Below, one piece after another: positions 8,732 to 14,574 of a stretch of 40,253 nt of DNA; position 1 is the stretch's first letter, and every line of letters begins with the position of its first letter. The position numbers and the translations under genes are program-made. Under the pieces are notes generated by a model that was not told the DNA's origin, did not search any database, and was given only the letters and a program-made list of their open reading frames with translations. The DNA comes from Candidatus Nanopelagicales bacterium (GTDB taxonomy: Bacteria > Actinomycetota > Actinomycetes > S36-B12 > GCA-2699445): assembly GCA_030700225.1 (NCBI GenBank), contig JAUYJT010000005.1, positions 1 to 40,253 on the forward strand, read 5' to 3'.

Positions 8732-9446
8732 CGCCTCCCTGACCGTCAGCGGGATCGACATCGACGTCGTCTACAAGGACATCAAGCACCTGCACATCGG
8801 CGTGTACCCGCCGATGGGACGTGTCCGCATCGCCGCGCCTCTGCGGTTCGACGATGACGCCGTGCGTGTTGTCGCGGTGAAGCGTCTGGCCTGGATCAAG
8901 AAGCATCGAGCCCGGCTCCAGGCGACTGAGCGCCAGACGCCACGGGAGATGGTGACGGGGGAGTCCCACTACGTGTGGGGGATCCGGCATCGGTTGAAGG
9001 TCATCGAGCGGCCCGGCAGGGCACATGTCGAGACCGACGCGGACCGGCTGATTCTGTACGTCCGGCCGGGCGCGGATTCGGCCGCACGCATGGCCGTGCT
9101 CCAGGGGTGGCAACGGGAACAGCTGCGAGACCGGATTTCGGGCTTGGTTGAGAAGTGGCAACCCTTGGTGGGGCGATCGGTCTCGCGATGGAACATCCGG
9201 AGGATGAAGACCCGGTGGGGTTCCTGCAACTGTGAGACCGGGAGCATCTGGTTCAACCTGGAGTTGGCCAAGAAGCATCCCGACTGCCTTGAGTTCGTCG
9301 TGGTCCACGAGATGACCCACCTGCTCGAGCGCAGCCACGGCGAACGCTTCACGAAGCTGATGGACGGTTTCATGCCCGACTGGCGTGCTCGCCGCGACCA
9401 GTTGAACAGTGCGCCGCTGGCGGGTGAGGGGTGGGGGAGCCTCTGA
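8718..9446 (+). CDS. YgjP-like (DUF45) zinc metallopeptidase
   Basis: This is a 242-residue protein of the YgjP/M48-like family. The signature is complete: MKTRWGSC near 163-170, an HEMTH zinc site at 197-201 and a third ligand, H207, in RSHGERF. A beta-rich N-terminal half precedes it. It has no signal peptide, so it is cytoplasmic. The family is frequently encoded directly after hsdR in type I restriction operons, where its target is unknown. Control of restriction subunit levels is a reasonable guess by context. The start overlaps the end of hsdR by 14 nt, indicating translational coupling. Confidence 0.9.
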   Translation: MSTASASLTVSGIDIDVVYKDIKHLHIGVYPPMGRVRIAAPLRFDDDAVRVVAVKRLAWIKKHRARLQATERQTPREMVTGESHYVWGIRHRLKVIERPGRAHVETDADRLILYVRPGADSAARMAVLQGWQREQLRDRISGLVEKWQPLVGRSVSRWNIRRMKTRWGSCNCETGSIWFNLELAKKHPDCLEFVVVHEMTHLLERSHGERFTKLMDGFMPDWRARRDQLNSAPLAGEGWGSL

Positions 9447-9644
9447 CGTCGCAAGGAGTTGATCGCGCCCGTGGTTGGTAGTTGGACCGAGCCGCTCGGG
9501 GTTTGCCCTGCCTGACGGGGCGCGAACAACTCGGCGTCTCCTTTTCGCATGCTTGCGGCGGCTTCGCCGACGAATACCCCTCCGGACAGGCCGGAGTCGC
9601 GGATGCCAATTGCGCCTTGTGGAGCCTCGGTCGCCGTCGATCGA

Positions 9645-9763
9645 CTACTTGGCGCAGTCGTGGGGCGTCTCTGGTGTCTTCAGGCCGAGTCTCGTGAGGA
9701 TTTCGTCTCTTTCAACGCGACAGCCGGGTTGATCTGCGCACTGGTCACCGTGGGCGCAACCCC
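9645..9763 (-). pseudogene. Possible gene remnant at the left edge of repeat copy 2
   Basis: A minus-strand frame reading RVERDEILTRLGLKTPETPH and ending at a TAG at 9645 looks like the C-terminus of a real protein, and it is cut by the duplicated block that begins at 9732. I do not recognise the family. The rest of the 285-bp gap between the metallopeptidase gene and the repeat shows no convincing coding signal. Confidence 0.25.
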
Positions 9764-9817
9764 CTCACCGGGAAACGGCGGCTCTGGCTCCCCACGCTCC
9801 GGACCGGGGAAAACAAC

Positions 9818-9854
9818 TTGACGTTTGTATGCCTGTACGGCGTACACTTCTGCC
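9818..9854 (+). promoter_or_regulatory. Leaderless promoter/operator of TacA/TacT copy 2
   Basis: TTGACG at 9818-9823 and TACACT at 9843-9848 are 19 bp apart, and the -10 ends 6 nt before the ATG at 9855. The palindromic core GTATGCC-TGTAC-GGCGTAC is kept. Two outer bases of the left arm differ from copy 1 (GTGTATGCC there, TTGTATGCC here), which may change operator affinity. Confidence 0.55.
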
Positions 9855-10127
9855 ATGGCGACCACAAAGAACTCCCGCTTGGCGATGCGCCTCACCAACG
9901 ATCAGGACACGGTGATCCGGCGAGCCGCCGATCTGGAGGGGCGCACGATCACGGAGTTTTCAATCGCCGCGATCGTCTCCCGCGCCCAGGATGTTCTGGC
10001 CGACCAGCGGGTGTTCGCTCTCGACCCCGCAGCATTCCGTGAGTTCCAAGCCGCACTGGACCGGCCGGTCAGTAACAAGCCGCGACTGGAGAAGCTGTTC
10101 GCCGACAGATCGGTGTTCGACGATTGA
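9855..10127 (+). CDS. DUF1778 (TacA-like) antitoxin, copy 2
   Basis: This 90-residue ribbon-helix-helix antitoxin is nearly identical to the product of 2711-2983. The N-terminal DNA-binding domain (residues 1-45) differs only at S/N in the T-x-DQD segment. The toxin-binding half carries G/D, V/A and H/N changes. Because the DNA-binding domains are almost identical, the two antitoxins probably bind each other's promoters. Whether each neutralises the other's toxin is an open question. It overlaps the GNAT start by 4 nt. Confidence 0.9.
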   Translation: MATTKNSRLAMRLTNDQDTVIRRAADLEGRTITEFSIAAIVSRAQDVLADQRVFALDPAAFREFQAALDRPVSNKPRLEKLFADRSVFDD

Positions 10128-10654
10128 GCCGCTACACCGCACCCAGTCCGCTTTCCTCCGAGCACGAAACCGCTGAGTTCGACTGTGGGCAGCAGGTACT
10201 CGACGAGTGGCTGCGCAAGTACGCGCTGACCAACCAGAGCACCGGGTCGGCCCGCAGCTTCGTAGCTTGCCTGAGCGGCACCAACCGGGTCGTCGGGTTC
10301 TACGCCCTGTCGACAGGTGTCGTCATACGCAATGAGGCACCCGGCCGCATCGCGAAAGGTATGCCCGATCCGATCCCGGTCATCTTGCTGGGACGTCTCG
10401 CCGTCGACCGCGAGGAACACCACCACGGCCTTGGCAGCGGCATGCTCCGCGACGCGATCACCCGCGTTGTCTATGTGGCCGACACGGTTGGCGTGCGCGC
10501 GATCCTTGTTCACGCGATGAACGAGGAAGCGCGCGACTCCTATCTGCGCCACGACTTCGATCCCTCACCGATCCACGACGACCACCTGATGCTGCTCATG
10601 AAGGACGCAAAGCGCGTCGTGCGCGGCGTCGGCGGTGGATCGGTGGCCGAGTAA
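10124..10654 (+). CDS. GNAT toxin (TacT-like), copy 2
   Basis: This 176-residue GNAT toxin has a TTG start overlapping the antitoxin stop. Relative to copy 1 it has C12S, H33Y, M68I, S88L, S102G, Q117Y, F139S and H142R. F139S changes the conserved FY pair before the GF/DF loop (ARDSYLRHDF), but the tyrosine at 140 is retained. The acetyl-CoA loop EEHHHGLGSGML is closer to the family consensus than in copy 1. The last 15 residues (KRVVRGVGGGSVAE) lie outside the repeat and differ from copy 1. Activity is likely, though F139S could weaken it. Confidence 0.87.
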   Translation: MSRYTAPSPLSSEHETAEFDCGQQVLDEWLRKYALTNQSTGSARSFVACLSGTNRVVGFYALSTGVVIRNEAPGRIAKGMPDPIPVILLGRLAVDREEHHHGLGSGMLRDAITRVVYVADTVGVRAILVHAMNEEARDSYLRHDFDPSPIHDDHLMLLMKDAKRVVRGVGGGSVAE

Positions 10655-10704
10655 CCCCCAAGAGCCACGGAGTCGCGCCAGGCGAGCCGCAGGCGTCTAG
10701 TCGC

Positions 10705-10740
10705 TGGACACTTGCAAAGTCTATCCGATAGACTTATTCT
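10705..10740 (+). promoter_or_regulatory. hicA promoter with perfect 9-bp inverted-repeat operator
   Basis: TGGACA (10705-10710) and TAGACT (10729-10734) are 18 bp apart, with the -10 ending 6 nt before the GTG at 10741 (leaderless). A perfect inverted repeat AAGTCTATC-C-GATAGACTT occupies 10717-10735 and covers the -10 box. Binding there, presumably by the HicB-like antitoxin, would block RNA polymerase. Confidence 0.65.
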
Positions 10741-10965
10741 GTGAACGCACGCGAAGTGAACCGCAGAATCGAATCGCTCGGCGGAGTCGCGGTTAGCCAG
10801 CGCGGCTCTCATCGAAAGTATCGGGCGTCCCGCACGCTGCCCGACAATACGGTGATCACCGCGCAGACTGTCGTCGCGCAGCACCGCGGTGACATCGCGA
10901 TCGGGACGCTGCGGGCGATGGAACGGCAGATGGAGCCAGTGTTCGGAAAGGGGTGGCTGCTGTGA
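10741..10965 (+). CDS. hicA: HicA-family mRNA interferase toxin
   Basis: The 74-residue protein begins MNAREVNRRIESLGGVAVSQ and has the dsRBD-like HicA fold, with the key histidine in RGSHRKYRAS (H27) preceded by the GG loop. HicA toxins cleave mRNA and tmRNA until bound by HicB. The GTG at 10741 directly follows the leaderless promoter. The stop overlaps the hicB start by 4 nt (GTGA). Toxin-before-antitoxin order is normal for this family. The C-terminus (FGKGWLL) is intact. Confidence 0.88.
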   Translation: MNAREVNRRIESLGGVAVSQRGSHRKYRASRTLPDNTVITAQTVVAQHRGDIAIGTLRAMERQMEPVFGKGWLL

Positions 10966-11348
10966 GGACCTATCACGTCGTCGCCGTCAGAGAGGGCGAC
11001 GCCTGGTCGGCGACCGTCGCTGATGCTGATGGCGCGATCACCTGGGGCAAGGGGCTGCGGCACCTTGAGAAGTATGTGCGAGAAGCGATCGCACTGGCCG
11101 AGGACATCGAGGACGAAGACTCCTTCGAGCTTGATTGGACATTCGTCACAGGAGATCCGGACATCGACGGCGAATCCGCGCGACTGCGGGCCAGGCGACG
11201 CGATGCCAAACAGTACGCCGACGCCGTGGCGGCTGAAACCGCATCGTTCGTGGGTGTGCTGCGTGCCCGGAACTTCTCTATTCGGGACGCTGCCAGGATC
11301 GCGGGAGTCAGCACCGCCCGTGCAGGGCAGATCGCTTCGGCGAACTGA
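10962..11348 (+). CDS. hicB: HicB-like antitoxin with C-terminal HTH
   Basis: The product is 128 residues from the overlapping GTG at 10962; an in-frame GTG at 10953 is an alternative. The N-terminal 65 residues (RTYHVVAVREGDAWSATVAD) form the HicB partial RNase H-like domain that occludes HicA. The C-terminal end (FSIRDAARIAGVSTARAGQI) is a helix-turn-helix-like segment suited to binding the 19-bp inverted repeat upstream of hicA. Length is normal for the family. The assignment rests on fold-like pattern and pairing with hicA. Confidence 0.82.
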   Translation: MRTYHVVAVREGDAWSATVADADGAITWGKGLRHLEKYVREAIALAEDIEDEDSFELDWTFVTGDPDIDGESARLRARRRDAKQYADAVAAETASFVGVLRARNFSIRDAARIAGVSTARAGQIASAN

Positions 11349-11352
11349 AACC

Positions 11353-11496
11353 GTGATACCGGCGCCGATGGTCGCGTTGTTGCCGGCGTACTGGCGGGAG
11401 GGAAGTGGCGTTGATGTCCACGACCTGGCGCCGGCGCGGTCCGGCATTACCGGGATCACCGAGGACGCGCTCGAACGGTTGGTGATGGGCAACTGA
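11353..11496 (+). CDS. Small ORF or gene fragment after hicB
   Basis: A 47-codon frame starts with GTG 4 nt after the hicB stop and reads PAPMVALLPAYWREGSGVD, ending DALERLVMGN. Codons are GC-rich in third position like the neighbours, so it may be a real short gene or the remnant of a longer one. I do not recognise it. Confidence 0.35.
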   Translation: MIPAPMVALLPAYWREGSGVDVHDLAPARSGITGITEDALERLVMGN

Positions 11497-11565
11497 CCTG
11501 AGTCGCGTGGATTGATACGGGTGCTGCGAGAGTCCGGTCGCCGCTGGTGCGGCAGATTGGAATTC

Positions 11566-11733
11566 ATGGTGAAGCGTCGTCGTAATACGCCTGAACAGAT
11601 CATCCTGAAGCTGCGGCAGGCCGATCGGTTGCTGGCCGAGGGAAAGCCGGTTGCGGAGGTTGCCCGGTAGTTGGGTGTTTCGGAGCAGTCGTATCACCGG
11701 TGGCGCAACCAGTACGGCGGAGGGGAGGTCGAC
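11566..11733 (+). pseudogene. IS3-family transposase OrfA remnant
   Basis: The frame starting at ATG 11566 reads MVKRRRNTPEQIILKLRQAD, then LLAEGKPVAEVAR, an in-frame TAG at 11668, and LGVSEQSYHRWRNQYGG. This is the N-terminal helix-turn-helix of an IS3-group OrfA with a nonsense codon. Sequence similarity ends near 11733, where an unrelated frame takes over. OrfB, which carries the DDE catalytic domain, is absent. It is a dead insertion sequence fragment. Confidence 0.8.
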
Positions 11734-11817
11734 ACGATCGCCAACAATGGCATTCAACACGGGGCTGCCGCACCCGGCGGAAGTCCTGACCGACCACCAA
11801 GAGGCAGCAACAGCTGC

Positions 11818-11991
11818 ATGATCAACAATACGAGGACGTGTCCAAAGGCCTTGACACACTCCGGGCTGATTGTGGCGCCAACATTCCGAACACCCCACGT
11901 CACCATTGCCCACCGCGACCTGGACGAGCTACTTGCCCGGCTCAATCGATGCCCTCACCAGACCATCGAGAACCGTTACCGTGAGGAATAG
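11818..11991 (+). CDS. Possible small ORF or gene 3' fragment, unknown
   Basis: A 57-codon frame ends TIAHRDLDELLARLNRCPHQ and then TIENRYREE. It lies 17 bp before the start of the next small gene. The second half has coding-like composition, while the first part follows IS debris. It could be a fragment of a gene cut by the insertion sequence. No family is recognised. Confidence 0.3.
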   Translation: MINNTRTCPKALTHSGLIVAPTFRTPHVTIAHRDLDELLARLNRCPHQTIENRYREE

Positions 11992-12008
11992 AAGCACGAG
12001 GAGGAACC

Positions 12009-12266
12009 ATGGTCGAGGAACTGGATATTGACCTACCTCTTGACTTGCAGACCGAGAATGAGTCCGGGTTGCCATACGCGCTATTGGCTCACGCCCGTCA
12101 CCCCGAGCGGATTGCCGAAGGGGAATGGATCATCGTGGGCAGCCCCAACGTCAACGCGGTAGCCCGCGTCATTGAGGTCAGAAACGGCATTGTCGAAGTC
12201 GAACCCCTGCACGGCCCTGCCCGCAAATGGTTGCACCTGATTCACCGACCCGCCCGCACAGCCTGA
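12009..12266 (+). CDS. Small conserved-looking protein of unknown function
   Basis: This is an 85-residue acidic protein with no signal peptide or membrane segment. The ATG is preceded by a strong GAGGAGG ribosome binding site 4 nt upstream, which fixes the start. The sequence includes LPYALLAHARHPERIAEGEW and NVNAVARVIEVRNGIVEVEP, a pattern of short beta strands. I do not recognise a family. It stands alone between IS debris and the tandem palindromic repeats. Confidence 0.6.
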   Translation: MVEELDIDLPLDLQTENESGLPYALLAHARHPERIAEGEWIIVGSPNVNAVARVIEVRNGIVEVEPLHGPARKWLHLIHRPARTA

Positions 12267-12355
12267 CCGCCCGCCGTCGTATCGGCCTCGGCGGCTGGTC
12301 AGTGGAGTATGGCCCCGATATCGCCCCTAGCGAGCCGGAAGTGGTCATCCCTTCT

Positions 12356-12465
12356 TTCAGGTCCGCCACACCTAAACCCCCCCGGCGCGTTCAGGTCCGC
12401 TATACCTGAACCCCCCCGGCTCGTTCAGGTCCGCTATACCTGAACCCCCCCCGGCTCGTTCAGGC
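12356..12465. repeat. Tandem 34-35 bp palindrome-bearing repeat, three units plus partial
   Basis: Units start at TTCAGGT at 12356, 12390 and 12424, with a partial unit (TTCAGGC) at 12459, giving periods of 34, 34 and 35. Each full unit has the form TTCAGGT-N7-ACCTGAA followed by 7-8 C and GGCTCG or GGCGCG. The first unit's right arm has one change (ACCTAAA). The extra C accounts for the 35-bp period. There are no spacers between units, so this is not CRISPR. Confidence 0.9.
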
Positions 12466-12471
12466 ATGGGG

Positions 12472-12483
12472 TAGGTCGACCTA
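12472..12483. promoter_or_regulatory. 12-bp perfect palindrome abutting a start codon
   Basis: TAGGTCGACCTA is perfectly self-complementary and ends at the base before the GTG start (12484) of the ATPase fragment. It could be the operator of that gene or a leaderless promoter element. Evidence is position and symmetry only. Confidence 0.4.
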
Positions 12484-12686
12484 GTGAGAGATGACGAGAT
12501 CCGTGGGCATCTGTCAGATCTGAATCCTTGGTGGAAGGCCGCTGCCGGGCAGGGCGATCCGACAGCCTGGGCCGAATCGGATCGACTGCTTCGAGGCAGG
12601 TCGATCCTTGACGTCGGCTACCGTGCCCGCGTGCTGGACGACCTGGCGACTGGTCCGATAGGGGAGTGTGTCCTGAAAGGCGAGTG
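12484..12686 (+). pseudogene. N-terminal fragment of an AAA ATPase (AAA_14/DUF4143-like)
   Basis: The frame reads DEIRGHLSDLNPWWKAAAG, then RSILDVGYRARVLDDL, then ATGPIGECVLKG. This matches the leader found just before the Walker A loop in bacterial AAA_14/DUF4143 ATPases (NPWW, Y-x-R-x-L-DDL, then V-x-L-x-GPRR-x-GKT). It stops being ATPase exactly where Walker A should begin, at the 5' edge of the group II intron. The remaining 300-plus residues are not found downstream of the intron, so the gene is broken. Confidence 0.6.
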
Positions 12687-13378
12687 GTTGCGATGTAGGA
12701 GGTCGTGATTGTGGACCGTGCTGTGTTGGTGATGGAGGTAGGTCCTCCGGGCTCGCTGTGCAGGCAGAGGGCTCAAACCGCCGTGGTGTCATGTCGGTCA
12801 AGAGCCGGGGTGGGAAGCGACTACGGAAAAGGCCCGCCGTGAGCGGGTCAGGTGTGTGACGGGAAGACGAACATGTGTGAACCACTGCTGACGCATCGTA
12901 ATGATCTTCGGTGGCATCGAAACCAGGGTCGTCCTCTAATCCTGGGAGAACATCGCGCGGGGGCGCGGTGGAAGTCTGGCGGCGGTCCTGTGGGCTGGCC
13001 AGGTGGTGCCCGGTGTAAAGGTGGCGTGAGCCCGTTACAGGCGCTGACATGGAACAGGAGAACCTGTCGCCCCGAGACTGTGGCGTTGTCGGTGAGAGCT
13101 GACGCGTGGCGAGAGGGAGCGTCGTGACCGGCGGAAACCGGGAGCGGCTGAGTACCGCGGGGCACAGGGGCGGACCGGCTCGTAGTAGTGATGATGGTTC
13201 TGTAATGGGGCTGGAGCGAAGGGGCCGGGCGGGTCAGGTCGCCGTGTCGTCAACCCGGTTCGGGGAGGAGCGGCGGGGTGGATCGAAGCAGTTGCCGACC
13301 CGTGGGAGCCGTATGACGGGAGACTGTCACGTACGGTTCTGCGAGAGCCGGGGGGTGAGACTCCCCCCGGCTACTCAC
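12687..13378 (+). mobile_element. Group II intron lacking a reverse transcriptase ORF
   Basis: About 690 bp have the features of a bacterial group II intron without its maturase. The diagnostic element is a domain V hairpin at 13306-13339, followed by a domain VI-like hairpin (10-bp AGCCGGGGGG/CCCCCCGGCU stem) and the 3' end CUACUCAC. Upstream, segments such as GGCGGAAACCGGGAGCGGC and the CGTAGTAGTGATGATGGTTC block resemble domains I-III of actinobacterial introns. No reverse transcriptase frame occurs where domain IV should hold it, since domains III and V are under 150 bp apart. The 5' boundary is uncertain within a few bases (12684-12687). Mobility would require a reverse transcriptase from elsewhere. 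Confidence 0.75.
13306..13339 (+). ncRNA. Group II intron catalytic domain V
   Basis: The element is exactly 34 nt, as is canonical. GAGCCGUA pairs with UACGGUUC (one G-U pair), enclosing the AGC catalytic triad. The upper stem UGACGG pairs with CUGUCA and is capped by a GAGA (GNRA) tetraloop. The two-nucleotide CG bulge sits on the 3' side between the stems. All positions expected for a working domain V are present. Confidence 0.88.
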
Positions 13379-13380
13379 CT

Positions 13381-13473
13381 CTGCATCATCTGAAGGCCGA
13401 GCCAGAGCTCGCCGACCCGCCCTCCACGATCTTCGATGAATGGTCAGCGGCGCTTGCGGCGCTTGGCTCGTGA
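13381..13473 (+). other. Coding-like tail downstream of the intron
   Basis: The frame LHHLKAEPELADPPSTIFDE, ending AALAALGS, stops at 13471-13473 inside the convergent secF 3' end (30-bp overlap). It looks like a protein C-terminus and could be the 3' exon of the gene invaded by the intron, but it does not match an ATPase C-terminus I know. Confidence 0.25.
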
Positions 13474-14571
13474 CTGCTTGCGCGGTTGTGCCCGCGTTCC
13501 GGTCTCAGTGACGCCGGACTCGCCCGCCCGGGCAACGGGCGCGCTCACCTGAGCTCTAGCCGTGGCAGCGCCAGCGGTCGGCCTTGGGGAAGTGAGTGCT
13601 TCAGCGTCACGCTTCCCACGCGCCGCGACCCTGCGGGCGAGGGCCTGCATGTCGGGATCTTGTTCCTTCAACTGTGCGAGCAGCGGCGTGGCCACGAATA
13701 TCGACGAGTAGGCACCAGCGGCCATGCCGACGAACAGCGCCAGCGCGAGATCCTTCAGCGTGCCAGCGCCCAGAAGCCCCGCGCCGACAAAAAGGATCGC
13801 CGCGACGGGGACCAGCGCCACAATCGAGGTGTTGATGGATCGAACGAGGGTCTGATTGACAGCGAGGTTGGCGGCTTCGGAGTAGGTGATCCGGCTCTGC
13901 CCGCTGATACCGCGAGTGTTCTCCTTCACCTTGTCGAAGACCACGACAGTGTCGTAGAGCGAGTAGCCCAGGATCGTGAGCATGCCGATCGCGGTGGCGG
14001 GAGTGACCTCGAACCCCAGAATCGAGTAGATGCCGATTGTGATGACCAAGTCATGGGCCAGCGCCACCAGAGCAGCGACCGCCATCTTCCATTCGAAGTA
14101 GATCGACAAGAAGATGGTCACCAGGATCACGAAGACGACGAGGGCTTGGAGTGCCTTCCGCGAGATGTCGGCGCCCCATGTGGGCCCGATCAACTGCATC
14201 TTGATGTCGTTGGCTTCTACTCCGCACGCATCGGCGAGTGCCTCGGCGATCTCCTCGCCCTTCACCGGAGTCACTTCACCTGTCTGGATCCGCAGGGACC
14301 CGCTCCCAAGCTGAGTGACGATCGCCTGGCTTTCGCCGGTCTTCTCAACAGTGTCGCGGGCCTGTTCGATCGTGCAGCTGGACTGCGGCACCTGGAACTC
14401 CGCTCCGCCGCGGAACTCGATCCCGAGATTGAGTCCGCGCACGAACAAGGAGCCAAGGGTGATCAGAAGAAGGACCGCGGAGATCGTGTACCACAGCTTG
14501 CGGCGACCGACGAAGTTGTAAGAAACGTCGCCGACGTACAGCCGGTGCCCCAGATCGCCAATCTTCGACAT
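13444..14571 (-). CDS. secF: Protein translocase subunit SecF
   Basis: This 375-residue inner-membrane protein has six predicted membrane segments. The first follows GRRKLWYTIS; the large periplasmic loop is opened by GIEFRGGAEF and followed by SRKALQALVVF; the RND-type core holds LGYSLYDTVVVFDKVKENT. With SecD it uses the proton gradient to pull proteins through SecYEG. It starts 3 nt after the secD stop, so the two form an operon. The C-terminal tail is strongly basic (QPRKQSRAKRRKRR), as in other actinobacteria. Apt and relA usually follow secF in this phylum; here the accessory island lies there instead. Confidence 0.97.
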   Translation of the reverse strand: MSKIGDLGHRLYVGDVSYNFVGRRKLWYTISAVLLLITLGSLFVRGLNLGIEFRGGAEFQVPQSSCTIEQARDTVEKTGESQAIVTQLGSGSLRIQTGEVTPVKGEEIAEALADACGVEANDIKMQLIGPTWGADISRKALQALVVFVILVTIFLSIYFEWKMAVAALVALAHDLVITIGIYSILGFEVTPATAIGMLTILGYSLYDTVVVFDKVKENTRGISGQSRITYSEAANLAVNQTLVRSINTSIVALVPVAAILFVGAGLLGAGTLKDLALALFVGMAAGAYSSIFVATPLLAQLKEQDPDMQALARRVAARGKRDAEALTSPRPTAGAATARAQVSAPVARAGESGVTETGTRAQPRKQSRAKRRKRR

Positions 14572-14574
14572 CGA

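Larger units (their letters stand above)
9732..10609. repeat. 878-bp direct repeat, right copy (TacA/TacT module)
   Basis: This is the second copy of the block at 2588-3465, in the same orientation and collinear without gaps. In the GNAT part, 18 codons differ (8 missense, 10 silent), so the copies are not a very recent tandem event. Together the copies bracket the AlbA_2, hsdR and metallopeptidase genes. Confidence 0.93.

Noticed and set aside
6686-8761. 691-codon minus-strand open frame
   Set aside because: It is antisense to hsdR, which has complete family motifs; long antisense frames are expected at this GC content.
9447-9731. A real gene between the metallopeptidase gene and repeat copy 2
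   Set aside because: Open frames on both strands are short with no start context; only the remnant ending at 9645 looks protein-like.
2588-10609. Composite transposon formed by the direct repeats
   Set aside because: The repeats encode TA modules, not a transposase, and show no terminal inverted repeats or target duplications.
11494-11565. Left inverted repeat of an IS3 element
   Set aside because: A TGACCTGAGT-like start is present but no matching right end can be found, so the boundary cannot be supported.
12356-12465. Short CRISPR array
   Set aside because: Units are directly adjacent with no unique spacers, and no cas genes are present.
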